Below are positions 43,207-54,311 of a DNA stretch of 64,000 nucleotides, one piece after another. Each line of letters begins with the position of its first letter. Within the stretch, counting starts at the first letter, position 1. The position numbers and the translations under genes are program-made. Origin of the DNA: Kalmusia sp. IMI 367209 (lineage: Eukaryota > Ascomycota > Dothideomycetes > Pleosporales > Didymosphaeriaceae); the NCBI GenBank assembly GCA_027946365.1, contig JAPEUQ010000009.1, positions 1,736,001 to 1,800,000 of the forward strand, written 5' to 3'. The notes under the pieces were generated by a model. The model ran no database searches. It saw nothing but the letters and a program-made list of their open reading frames with translations, and was not told where the DNA came from.

Positions 43207-43874
43207 TTACAGCCAGCATGTCGCGTGTTGCGAACCGCCCGGCTGGCATTGTAGATCCCGTCGAACTGCCCGATGGGGTAATTCAGGATCACAGACACGG
43301 GCGTTAGCCAGGCACTCGGACAGTTCGAATATATTGCTTCCACATGATCCCCCGGCCTTGATCGCGAGGAGGACGGTGGTGAGGCATCGCCTATGCAGGA
43401 ACAGCTTGGCCCGTTTTGCGTGCTGGTCCGGATAGTGTTTCACGATGCTGCGGAGTCGCGTACACTAATCTCAATCGAGATTCGACGGCTCCCCAAAACT
43501 ATGGGTACGCTACCGTGCTGTGTAAGTGCTCCATTTCTTCAGTCCATTCGTCCCGCTCAGCGGCAAATTCTGTGTGCAGGTCCAGGTAGTGGTCTTGGAA
43601 CCAGTCAGCAGCTATGCGTGTGGTTTCGTCGCTAGCCTCCGGCACGCCTAACAGGATCTCCACGCTTCGGCCCGCCTCTGGGTCTAGTCGAGTTGCTAAG
43701 GAGTCAATAAGCTTTTCGATTATTCTGGGGGCGCTTTGGAGTGTACTCGCCTCTTGTCCGGCTGCGCCGCCGCCTGGTGAGCATCCACAGAGTTACCAGA
43801 GCTGCGATCGCGCCAGGAATCGTCAACAACAAGGCAACTAGTTCGACAACGTGCTCGCTTTGCATTCGACCCAT
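43207..43874 (-). CDS. Small single-pass membrane protein with coiled C-terminal region, frame broken at a G/C-run
   Basis: From the Met at 43874 a frame encodes an N-terminal membrane span (LVALLLTIPGAIAALVTLW) and a basic stop-transfer stretch, but it stops at 43704. One base further over, a long open frame without its own ATG continues in coherent sequence (LATRLDPEAGRSVEILLGVP and more), then crosses a 49-nt intron (43513-43465, GTAGCG...GATTAG) into a third segment ending at 43207. Removing one base from the five-base run at 43727-43731 joins everything into 205 residues. Family not recognised. It could be an assembly error in a live gene or a recent inactivation. Independent support comes from the frame-perfect intron downstream. 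Confidence 0.55.
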
Positions 43875-45434
43875 TATGCTCGCTGGCCCAAGGTTCCTGG
43901 TAGCAATCGACAGACGAGAAGTAGACCGAGGTAAGCTCGATCACTTGATTACGAAAAAGTACTTGTCTTGGGTTCCAATGAACTAATCTGATAACGTAGT
44001 TTCTCGAGTGCTATTGGAGATATGCAACAGATGAAGCCAATTTGCGAAGCTCGTCTCAAGGTATACAAATGGCGATCTGAAGTATGACGTCGGCTGCTCA
44101 AGATTCGAGCTCTCACAAAAGCTCGCTGGAACCACTGTCGATTGGCCGGAAGATCAGGTGTCAAGAGATAACAAGGAAATGGCCGTGAGATGACCTCTAC
44201 ATATACGTTCGCTGTCATCATCTTGCGAGCGTCATATGAGTTCCAGTTTGGAAAGAGGGTGGGCGACTGAGCGTAAAGAGGGATACAGTCAAGCACGAGA
44301 GTATCACACCACTCGCCACAATGAGCATACGTAGCCGAACCGCCAATTGCGATGCAGCAAATGGCACATGACGAAGTGCTGGCGAGGCTGGGGAAGTTCT
44401 CGTAAAAGAGTAGGCAACGAGGTGGAGGGAACTTGATGACCTAGGTACATTAGCGCGGAAGTTGACCGGTCCGGGAGCACGAGCAGCGTAGCCCGGGGCG
44501 CAGGATCAATCTGGGTAGAGGGTGGTGTGACATTCGGTTTTTTTTTAATATGGCTACATTGAGTTGTCAAGGCAAAAGGAATGCCTTGTGTGAGACTAAA
44601 TGCGACTAAGACTTGCAGTAATGGTGCTACTACAGGTCATAATTCCAGGTAAATGCGATATAGAGAACGGCCTGAGGGGCGCATCAATGTGGCTGCGAAA
44701 GAAGGCTCATTGGACGCTCCCACATCAGTATGCGTGCCGAGCTACCCCACACTGTAGCGACGAACTGGCCGCCAATTCACTCAGTTCAGCCTTTAGCATA
44801 CACCTAATTTTACAACGTTTCCTACAGTCAAAGGTACGGGTGTCATTTCCTTGGTGAGCGGGGAAGTTGTTGTTGTTGTGTTATGCCTATGAGTACCTCT
44901 CGTAATCGAGACTGTCGCATCGAAACAAGCCATTGGAGCCTGGCGTATTAGCGAGGCAATGCATATGGAGTCAGCTTTCGCCATCCTACTATCTAGATTC
45001 ACTCAAAGAATTCGTTATACTGCATCAAACGCGCATGAGCATCTTGGAAAGTCACGTTTATAGAGCTACTTATGGAGCGCGCTACGGAGTAATGCTCTCA
45101 GGATCATTCAGCATGCCACAAAGACCTCCCTCCCCACAGGCTTCTCGAGAACGAGTGTCAGCCTTGTTGTATAGTAAGATTCTCCATGCGGACAGCATCA
45201 TCGATGCATTTATTCCGTTCGGTGACGTACAGTTGGTTTGGTCCGGAGACGACACCATCCGAACAGTACTGCACACAGTTGAGCTGCCATTGTGATTTCC
45301 ATGACTATTCAACAAAAGCTACTCAGAACTTTGTCCATATTAGTCAGTGTAAAGCCAATTTGTTTAAAGTTGGTTGCAAATTACCTTGTTTGAGTAGCGT
45401 TCATACTTACGAGGTCGGTCAGATTCTGTATCCT
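43875..45434. other. AT-rich interval, no supported gene
   Basis: About 1.5 kb with only short frames. AT-leaning compared with the gene blocks. Nothing recognised. Confidence 0.5.
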
Positions 45435-46460
45435 CTACTGTAAAAGGTCCGCGCTCTGAATATAGCTTCTCATGTGTGACTTCTGCTTTGTAAGGACGGT
45501 TGCAACGATTGAGAGCTGACTAAACATCTCAGATAGTCTGGTCAAAAGCTCTGAATTTCTAGCGCAATAAGCCCGCACTAGAAGAATCGAGTCTTGTGTG
45601 TGCCGTAAGCTCTGAAGATGACGAAAAGTTGACACTGGCTGCGTATTCTCGGGTCTCCCAACCATCGCCAGATCATTCTCCGCGGCGGATACTCCCAGCC
45701 ATGTGAAGTAGCCTCGCCAGTTATCTTGCTGTGAGAAAACCCACTCGTGCAGTAGTAATGGATTGCTGCAAACCTGTCCTCGTGCACTCGCGTCATGCTG
45801 GAGTGCTACTGAAACATATCCTCAATAGCGGATTTTTGAACACAGTGAAGTAAAACGAAGACATCAAGTCCGCCAGCAGAGCAGTTATGGTGATAAATAC
45901 CTGTGTGCCCTAGGTGACTATAGGTTTTGGCCGCCACGGTGATTCTGCTCAACGAAACGGACTTGATAAGAAACGTCACACATCGAATCTAATCTGTGCC
46001 AAGTGATATGGCTATTGCTTCCTTCTACTATGTTCGGCAGTTGAGCAAATGACGGTACAATGTTTTCGAAAGGCTTGTGAATATTATACATCTGGAAGAT
46101 GTTATCCAGTAAACCTCGAATGATTTCCAAGGGCGAGATGGTTCGCACGGAATCTATGGATATGGTGCCTGGTTATCAAAGCTAGAGGATCCAGTGTGTT
46201 ATCTAGCCTACATAACACGTACCCTCGTATCCACTTGAGGTTTCATTTTGAGATTCTGGTGAGCTCTTGTAGGCGAGGTATAGAGGACCGATTTATATTT
46301 ATCTGCTGGATCTCAGTCTAGTATAAGTTGAGAAAGATGAATCGATACCATAAGCAATATCTGTGACTCGAATGTGGACAGTGCTGCTATCGCTGATGGG
46401 TTCTTTCAAAGCTGCGGTTGCGGAAGGCTGAGAATAAGGCTGAGAAGGTTGGGATACCAT
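45435..46460 (-). pseudogene. CorA-like fungal transporter-domain gene with two frame breaks
   Basis: Segments 46460-46349, 46305-46219 and 46168 onward are joined by two introns (46348-46306 GTATCG...ATCCAG; 46218-46169 GTGTTA...AACCAG) that keep frame. They lead into a conserved-looking core with VSYQVRFVEQN, the signature of the fungal CorA-like domain. The frame then shifts at 45923-45924 (one extra base), continues with TGIYHH and a VFVLLH strand, shifts again at the T-run 45812-45814 (one missing base), and continues through NWRGYFTWLG and a helical end to a stop at 45435. The residue order across both breaks matches the family. No terminal membrane spans are visible. It is broken as it stands, by decay or by sequence error. 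Confidence 0.5.
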
Positions 46461-47835
46461 GATAATCAACGCGAGGCTAGAGTTTGCAGAAAAAATTCTC
46501 TTCAAGCCTATGAAACGTGTTCTGAGTGCACTTTGAATTATGCGTTGAACAAACACAGTACTAAGAGGAGAAAAGAAGAGTATTGAAAAGAGCGTGAACG
46601 GTGCGCCAAGCGAACAAGGGGCGAAGCTTCGACTTGACCGGTCCAAACGTAACAAGCTTCCAGCACAACACTTCTTCTCTGTTAAATTATGCAGCTCGTG
46701 CTGTGTAACAGTAGTAGCAAGACCTCTTAGACACTTTGTTTCCGATTTCTAATCTCGTCGATTAAGCGCCTGAAGTGGCATTCAGCATGTGATAGCCACA
46801 CAGGTGCTGTTACGAGAACTCACTGAATGTCGTCCTTTACCAATTAGCATGCTTCCTAAATAGCTCAGAGAACTAGCTTACCATCCCTACTTGACCAGGG
46901 GCCTTAATGGTCCATCTATCGCAGGTATGCTGTAATCTCAGTCAGCGTACTCTATAGCTTTAAACAACGAGTAGTTCCATTACCTCTACGTTATAATCAA
47001 AGTTTGGATGGTATTATCCAAACTTTTTTTTAAGAATCCTTCAAGGTCACCAGCGAGTGGGATATAATTTGCTTGTGCGGGTGGTATGACATGGAAGACC
47101 ATAATGTAGGCTTTTTGGTCCGGCTGTGACACAATGGGCGTTCGGATGATAAGCAGCAGCGCCTGCCCCACCATTTTATTTACCTGCTCCTTCAACCACA
47201 TACAGCTATATATTACACAATTCGATACGCCGCCTCTATAGCCTATTATAGTATATAAACAAGATGTTCAAAGAACCGAAACAGGTAGAACCCTTCTACT
47301 CAAGGGAAGGATTATAGTTTTGTCAGTGACTGGTCAAGATGATTTATCATAGTAACCAAGCAGGTTGAACATTATAACGGTAAACTCGATGTCAGTTGTA
47401 GTGGATGAGTCAACTATTTTGCATGGACGAGCCTTCCACCGAAGAGATGAATAACAAAGGTTGATCAGGAATAGTTTAGTCATACACCAACGGTGCAGAT
47501 GTCCTCCCCTTGCGCAACCTTGATATTACGACCAGCGATGACACTATCTTTGGAAATAGAGGGGATTCGGATTTATTTTCGCTGTTGGGGAGAGAGATCG
47601 TCCCACCCAATTTTTCGTCCGGTCCGGATCCGGAGCGACTTTAGATGGAGATAAACCAACTCGGAGGACTGATGCGGTCGAGCGGACGATGTCGCACATA
47701 TCGACATACTCAACGACAGATGTTAAGAATCGATTAGCTCTGCAAAATGTAATTAAAATACTCACTATGCTCTGATCTCGACATTTGGTCCTCAGGAAAT
47801 CCGTGCAGTCATTCATTCGTCCAGACTTCAACATA
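46461..47835. other. AT-rich interval, no supported gene
   Basis: It contains one short minus-strand frame (47201-46986) with protein-like content but no recognisable family. The rest is AT-rich with poly-A/T runs. Possibly decayed repeat DNA. Confidence 0.5.
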
Positions 47836-48516
47836 ATGAAAGTACTCATCACCGGCGCTACGGGAAAAATTGGCTCAGCAATCCTCAAACATCTCCTCCG
47901 TAGTCCTCGTATAACATCTGTTACTGCGCTCTCCCGTCGCAACATTCCCATTATTTCCTCGAAGCTTACCACCATCATCATCCCAAACCTCGGATCCTGG
48001 GAACCCACCATCCTCTCACAGCTCGTCTCCGCCGACGCCGCAGTATGGGCCATGGGTACGACCGACGCGAATCGCGACGTAAACTACAACTATCCACATG
48101 CCTTCCTCGAGGCTTTCCTTGCAGCTCGCAAAGATTCGCCATATAGCTCTGAGCGAATTCGATTTATTCGCGTCTGCGGCGCATTCACGGAGCGTGATCA
48201 AGACCGCCCGCTGTGGTTCTATTCCAAGGCTAGAAAGCTACACGGTTTGTCGGAAGCTAGGACGCTAGAGCTGGGTGAACAATATCGGAAAGAGTGTCAG
48301 ACATTTGTACTGAAGCCTGGTGGTGTGTCGACAGCGGGTGCGTGGACGATGCAGTTCTTCGAGAAGTTGTTAGGAGATGGGGTTTCTATTAGTGATGAGA
48401 AGTTAGGGGCTTTCGCAGCGGATTTGGTTGTAAATGGGGACGAAAAGGAGGGCGCGATATTGAATAGGAGAATGGCGGAGAGGGGTGCAGAGTTGCTAGG
48501 ACAGGGTGCAGAGTGA
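47836..48516 (+). CDS. NAD(P)-binding Rossmann protein, atypical SDR/NmrA-like
   Basis: Intronless. The start is placed at the Met at 47836 because the Rossmann strand and glycine motif begin immediately (MKVLITGATGKIGSAIL), giving 226 residues; an upstream in-frame Met at 47785 adds a non-conserved leader. The glycine motif GATGKIG, a strand after ITSVTALSRR, and AAVWAMGTTDANRD with VNYNYPHAFLEA fit small atypical short-chain dehydrogenases that sense or reduce with NAD(P)H. The classic YxxxK active site is not clear; YSKARKLH (about 138-145) takes its place. It stands alone in an AT-rich interval with no pathway neighbours. Confidence 0.82.
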   Translation: MKVLITGATGKIGSAILKHLLRSPRITSVTALSRRNIPIISSKLTTIIIPNLGSWEPTILSQLVSADAAVWAMGTTDANRDVNYNYPHAFLEAFLAARKDSPYSSERIRFIRVCGAFTERDQDRPLWFYSKARKLHGLSEARTLELGEQYRKECQTFVLKPGGVSTAGAWTMQFFEKLLGDGVSISDEKLGAFAADLVVNGDEKEGAILNRRMAERGAELLGQGAE

Positions 48517-49395
48517 AGGTGGGTGATACACAATACGTGGGGTCTTTCTGGTATTGGAGCTATTCCAGACCCCCTCTAATGAGAATATCTTATGGCCTTA
48601 GGACAGCATTTCATATGATCGATTAACCCAAAAGATCACCACCATCGTTTCATTAGCCTGACTCGGCTTTGTCTATACATCCTTTGTCCTAATATTCTTA
48701 CCGTATATCTCATCTCTCCATATTCGCTTTTCTCTTCCTACTTCAAATTACAGTTAAATCAATCAATTACCAACAAAGAAAAGTTAAGATGATTTTTCTC
48801 ATACTTACTATTGGTGTACACGCGCCCCGGTCTTATCATTAGCAATACTGAAGTAGTGATGGGGAGTTATTAACTCGCTACATCACGCAGGATGTACTTC
48901 ATTTTAAGCTATACTCGGAGAATTTAGGGGAAGGAGCCTTTTTATACGCTAGACTATGACGAAGAATAAGTCTGGAGACGAAGTTTTGATAAATCTGGAT
49001 TATTGCTGGTTGTTACGGTTCTATAGATGCCATAATCTCGGCTGCTTTAGGAGAATAAAGAACATGAGTGCACATGAGGCTCTCAAGTATTAACATGCGT
49101 CTTCAGTATAGCTGAACGGCTGTTCATTGAATGATGCGTTGTTTTCTTGATTCTACTGTGCGTGAAAGAATTCAGCAGTAATACCGTGAGTCCAAAGATG
49201 GCAGTGTCGGATTTCGATGCTGCGCAGTAAATTGCGGGTTGGCACCTCGGCTGCGCTAGTCTCATCACCGAACCATCGCCGAAAGGCCGTTGGGAATCAG
49301 ACCACTTTCGTCACCAGCTTCGCAAAAACATTGCGCCAAATACTCCATTCTTCGTCCTCCATTGAGTGCCAGGATATCTCACTAAATCATCCACA
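48517..49395. other. AT-rich intergenic, nothing supported
   Basis: Clearly AT-rich between two genes, with no coding frame of note. Confidence 0.5.
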
Positions 49396-50040
49396 ATGAA
49401 CACAGTAAGCCTCCCTGCAAGCCACAATAGAATAAAACTAATACAACTCTAGATAAAATCAGTATAGTACGTCACTCCCGAGCTCGCAGCGCAGCACCGA
49501 ATCATCCGTACACCCACAACCATGGCGTGGCCCTTATAGAATTTAAAGAGTAAGATTTGAGAAAACTGACAATGACATAGCTACGGCTGGGCTACCCTCA
49601 TAGTCGCCGGCGGCGGCGCCTACTACTTCGCCAAGCGCAGCATTAACGCCGACCGCGCCCGCAAAGCCGACCTCGACGCCCAAAAGCGCTTGACGCAGTA
49701 CCAGCTCGAGCAAGCTTACCACCAGTCTCCCCCTCAACCTCCCTCCAAACAAGCCCCCAAACCCACGCCCTCCAACATGCCCGCCTACGCCGGCAAACCG
49801 TACACACCGCCCGCGCCCAAATCCGTGACCAGCGAGTTGGGGAAGATGAGGGGAGAAGGGAGGGAGGATAAAGACTGGCATGTGGGACATGATGAGGCGG
49901 GCAATCCGAGCCAGGAAGCGAACAGCGATCCGGCGCCTACAAGGCATGCGCCTGAGGATGAAGCGCAAAGACTGAAGGAGAAGAGCAAGTATGAGGCCAG
50001 TGACGTTTATCGGAGTCGCAAGGGGGATAGGTTTTCGTGA
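49396..50040 (+). CDS. DUF4748 small membrane protein
   Basis: Three exons: 49396-49404, 49453-49466 and 49581-50040, 160 residues. Introns 49405-49452 (GTAAGC...CTCTAG) and 49467-49580 (GTACGT...ACATAG, with CTGAC branch) restore frame into one N-terminal hydrophobic span (YYGWATLIVAGGGAYYFAK), the hallmark of DUF4748, followed by a basic helix, a Pro-rich linker and an acidic/basic tail with KYEASDVYRSRKGDRFS. The first two exons total only 23 coding bases and are easy to miss. The span and following basic residues would suit an inner mitochondrial membrane protein, which is inference; no function is known to me. Confidence 0.85.
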
Positions 50041-50434
50041 GGAGGGAGTGATGTTGAATAAATATCCAATTGGAGGGGTTGTAGTGATGACAGGGATAAG
50101 TCTGAGAGATAGCGAGACAAGATGCTGTGTGAGATACTGGAGTGAATTACAGGTTGGTGGCTGTACATTGCTGTAATATATCACGAGTCACGGTCAGAGT
50201 GGGCAGCCTAGACTGTGGGACAATAATGAAAGATTCCACTCTGCATGCAATTATGACTTTCCTAATGTGCGGCACCGTGCAATGCAAATCTGTGAAACTG
50301 CATGCCGGTCGACTGCTAACAAACAAATACAACGCCTACCAGAAATTTGAACGCCAACGCAGTATATCGGGTATAATGCGACATGTGATCGTATACTCCT
50401 GTCATATGAAATCATACAATAGCCCTCTGTATGC
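50041..50434. other. Convergent 3' flanks, nothing supported
   Basis: 394 bases between the stop codons of two converging genes. Terminator and polyadenylation signals must lie here, none assigned. Confidence 0.5.
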
Positions 50435-51363
50435 TCAATTGAATAAACTACTTCTCGGGCTATCCCTGCGCTTCTCATACAACCACTTGTTGTTCAAGCC
50501 CACACTCGCTTTGCCTGTGCTCGGCGTTGGCGTGCTGGGCGTTGCACTCGAACTACTCTCTCCGAAGAAGCTGCTGCTCGGTGTGCTTCCCCCGAAACTC
50601 ATTCGCTTAGTTGTTGTTGAGCCTCCATTTACGGCTTTTTGAAAGAGCGGGCTTCCCGTGCTGGGAGAGAATGGCGAGTTCGACGTCGACTTTGTCATGC
50701 TTGCACGGGGGCTACCCGACAGCGGAGATTGTGAGGATCGATCGATCTGGTTGCTAAAGCTGCTCCGAGGAGTAGACTTCTGGTAACGTGGCGGCGTAAC
50801 ATAGTTGGGCGAGGCGTATGCGGAGCCCGGCGTCTGCGGCGTAGAAACACCCACCTTTAAGCCCATAGCTTGTCTTTGTGAAGGTGTAAGAGGGATATCG
50901 GCGATATCGTCGGGGTAGTAGCGGCGTGCTAGGGGCCACAGGGCGCGAATGATGTTGAAGAGGAACCAGAGGCGGAGTATCAGTACTGCCCACCATCTCG
51001 TTTGAGCCCATGTCCCAAATAAAGAAGAGATCCAGCCGCTGCGGGGCGATTAGTATCTCACAGGAACTATTTAACGGACCAAGATACGTACGAAAGTGTG
51101 CGCAGCAGGGCGATCCGTGAGAGGACCGAGGGCGCTGTGAAGGTAACAAATAGAAGCCCGCCGTTTGCGACAATCATTTTCACATTGCGCTCGTCGAAAG
51201 TTGTCGCATACTGGCGCCGCGTGATTTCGTCGAACTTGGGATGCTTCCACGAACCAGGCGTGCCTTCGTGTGCCTTTTGAGCAGCAGGTGTCGAGGGCGC
51301 GGAACTAGGGGTTCTTGGTGTAGCTGGAGCAGACGCCGATGTTGATCGCCCGAGCTGGCTCAT
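50435..51363 (-). CDS. POM34: Nuclear pore membrane protein POM34
   Basis: Two exons (51363-51092, 51038-50435; intron 51091-51039 with GTACGT donor and TACTAAT branch), 291 residues. The N-terminal 50 residues are Ser/Thr/Pro-rich. Then comes an Arg/Lys-aromatic segment (DEITRRQYATTFDERNVKMI) and a first membrane span (LLFVTFTAPSVLSRIALLRTL). A second span (WAVLILRLWFLFNIIRALWPL) lies just after the splice junction, followed by RRYYPDDIADIPLTPSQR and a long disordered tail with SxFG-like and STPS motifs. Two spans close together with a nucleoporin-like tail are the layout of fungal POM34, which anchors the pore ring in the nuclear envelope. It is divergent from the AMP-binding-like gene. Confidence 0.85.
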
Positions 51364-51703
51364 GTCGAAAAGATGCAGAGCTCTTGTTGGATTGTTTACA
51401 CTGGCAAAGACGGCCGAGTCCGCCGCAATTGAGGTCCACCGAAGACAAGTACCGAGGTATCTGTCGCTGTGTGTTAGTAGTTAGTAGTCAGTGGCGTGCA
51501 GAAGAGGCGGGAGCTATAAAGACATGATAAGAGTCGACTGTGGAGAAAGCGTGCAGCCGCAAGAGACGGTTTGTTTTCACAATCTCGGCCTTGGCACAGA
51601 GCGGAGGTCCGGGCGTCATCCTTCAAACACCCCACTGCGGGTCATCGTCAGCGTATGCAACTCAGTCTTTCCTCACCTCCGTCTTCTTGCTAATTTCCAC
51701 AGC
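51364..51703. promoter_or_regulatory. Shared promoter of POM34 and the AMP-binding-like gene
   Basis: 340 bases between outward-facing start codons. Both promoters must lie here. No motif is claimed. Confidence 0.6.
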
Positions 51704-53503
51704 ATGGCGGGTCTCGTCGAGCAGCTTGACGGCATTATTGCCGAGCTCCTTGCCGGCTGGAACACGTACACGACCATTCTCGTGGCCGGCGTCCTCGGAT
51801 TCGTGGGCTGGGTCATCTACGACACACAGGACTCCGATACTCACCCGCTCCTGCTTGCGAGGCAAGCCCAAGCCTCCTATGTGAGGCAACCTGGCGAGTC
51901 TGCCGTCTTCAGGTCTCCGGAGAACCCGCATGGCTGTAAGATGCCGCTTGCAATGCAACAGCTGCCCCGCTATTGACGCTTTACAGATCCTCTGCGCACC
52001 GGCCTCGCGGTCAAGCCGCCGGGGGCTCCTATGTACACCGCTGGACGAGATGGCGATCTACGAGATATCTGGCGCCGCGTCACCGGCGAAATCCCCCTCG
52101 AGAAGGGTGCTACCTCTAGTGGCACGGCCAATATTATGACTGTCTTTGGCAAGGAAGGCATCACCGACCACAATATTGCCGATATAACAAAGGAGATCAC
52201 CATCATCGGAAAGCACTTGAAGGACCATGGGGCGAAGAGGGTGGCTATTTACCTCCCCAACAGCCTCGAGTTCCTCGTTGCCTTGTTCGCCGGCGCTTTC
52301 TACGGCTTCACCCCGGTTCTGATCCCGTACAATCAACCACACCAAACGCTCACTGAGCTACTGAACCAAACCAATGTCGACTCACTCATTGCTGAAGCTG
52401 GTTCTATTCCGCTTGCTGATGTCGGTAAAAGCGTGTCAAGCCTACGACAGGTCATATGGACAGTAGAGAAGACAAGCAGGCACATGGACTGGAATGAGGT
52501 GCCTGAAGGCATTGGCGGCAAGATCGACGTGTCTGTTTGGCACCAGCTCGTCCAGGACCAAAAGAATGGCAACGTAGAGTTGCCTCAAGACACAGGCAAG
52601 GCCCCGAATGTGGTCTTCTTGTGGCAGGAGAGTGTTGGCAAATCAGTGGATATCGTGGAGTTCACTCAGCAGAACCTCGCCGCTGGAACTGGTGCTCTCC
52701 TTTCTGCCCTTCCCGGTCCACAACGTTTCAATGCTTCCGACTCATTCCTTCCCGCGGACACCTTCACCAACTCGTACACATTGTGTCTCACCCTGGCTGC
52801 ACTTTATGCACATGCTACTATCATCATCAACTCCGTAGCTGGACCAGGAGTTGACTTGACCCTCGCTACTCGATCCATTGCCCCAACGATTGCAGTCGTC
52901 TCCGCCGAGACTGCGGTCAAGCTTCACAACGCCACCACCACATCTATTACCAGCAGCTTAAAGAAATTGGCTCACTACCTCGAGACTCGAGTTCTGACTG
53001 CTGGGCGCTTGCCTACTGACTCGTTCTTGGCCCGACTTAATGCACCCACGCGAGCTAGCGTTGGCACCACCCCGGGCAAGCTACGTCTCCTTTTCATCTC
53101 GGAGAGGGCTGGTTTGAATACACCCCCTGTGAGCTCAGATGATCTTTCCGATCTCCGCATCTACACGAAGGCACGCGTAGTCTACGCTTTAACGGCAGCG
53201 AAGGTTGCTGGAGCAGTCGCACAGACTAATATCTATGACTATAGAAGGGGCCTCACACCATCAAATAAGCACAGTCATTTTGGAATACCTTTGAGCTGTT
53301 TAGAGCTGAAGTTAAAAGATACGCCGTCTCACAAGACAACGGACGAACATCTCGCGGGAGAAATCGTGGTCACAGGTGCCTCGGTTGCCGGAGGAGAGAC
53401 ATCTCTTGGCGTGAATGGTACGTGGCTATATTACAGCTGCTGAATACTTCACTGACACTCTGTAGGCACTGTCAACCAAGACCACACCATTGCTTACGTG
53501 TAG
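51704..53503 (+). CDS. Membrane-anchored AMP-binding (ANL superfamily)-like protein
   Basis: Exons 51704-51935, 51987-53417 and 53466-53503, 566 residues. Introns GTAAGA...TTACAG and GTACGT...CTGTAG restore frame. An N-terminal membrane span (about 22-40, ILVAGVLGFVGWVIY) is followed by HPLLLARQAQASYVRQPGES, a conserved lead of this fungal family. The ANL-like N-domain follows, with KRVAIYLPNSLEFLVALFAGAFYGFTPVLIPYNQ. The P-loop and A5 motif (usually YGxTE) are not evident, and the small C-terminal domain with its catalytic Lys is absent, as the protein ends soon after VNGT. It may therefore be a non-catalytic member or a lipid-handling scaffold. Substrate unknown. Confidence 0.8.
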
Positions 53504-54311
53504 ATATCAGGTCACTCCCAGTCTTGAATGATATAATTATCTAAAATTGACGACCTTTATGACGCTTTCACTATGTTCCTTGAATCCTCATGTTGTCTGT
53601 TTGTGTCAAAAAAGATGGTAGTATTGTTGCGTTAGAGTGAACTCTTTCGCTCTACTTTTAAGCTTCAGATTCTCATCCTGTGTCAACACAACACATTCAA
53701 GGCTTTGGCTTCTCGCCTCTACTGATGACACCATGTCCTAGAGTGAACACACCAGCTTAAGTTACGAGCACCTTCGATTGAGATTTGTACGATGCACAGG
53801 CCTAAACGAGCACTACTTCTCGTTTGCGACAGACCTGGATGCGGAGCTTGCATTGTCTGGGGAGGTTAACCCTTAGCGTGCCATGGCGTGGGGACGCCCA
53901 GTCCGGTACCAAGGACCTTATCGTGGACGCATGAGGTTTGTACGAGATGATAGTAACGCAGATGATTCCATCCTTCTGCAACACGTTTACAGGGCGGAGG
54001 GGAAAAAATACCGTCTGCTAATTTGCCATAGTTACGATGGCCTAAGTCTTGCGTAAAGTTACCAAAAGTTATATGCTGATGCAGGAAGGACGTTTCATGC
54101 ACAAATCACTTTGTGCGGGGGCTTATCTTATCTTGCATGAGCAGGGATCGGCAACCACAGATAGGTTACTACAGATGCTGGGATAAGGTTCCGCGATACC
54201 AGAGAAAATAAAGAGGCGACTATGCTGCTATCGAACCTCTTTGTTCGCGAGCGCGCTTCACACAAAGGTGCGACAAGGTAGTCAACTCGCAGAGGTCGCG
54301 AAGGGAACACC
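53504..54311. other. Intergenic, nothing supported
   Basis: About 800 bases between the AMP-binding-like gene and the permease gene. Short frames only. Confidence 0.5.
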
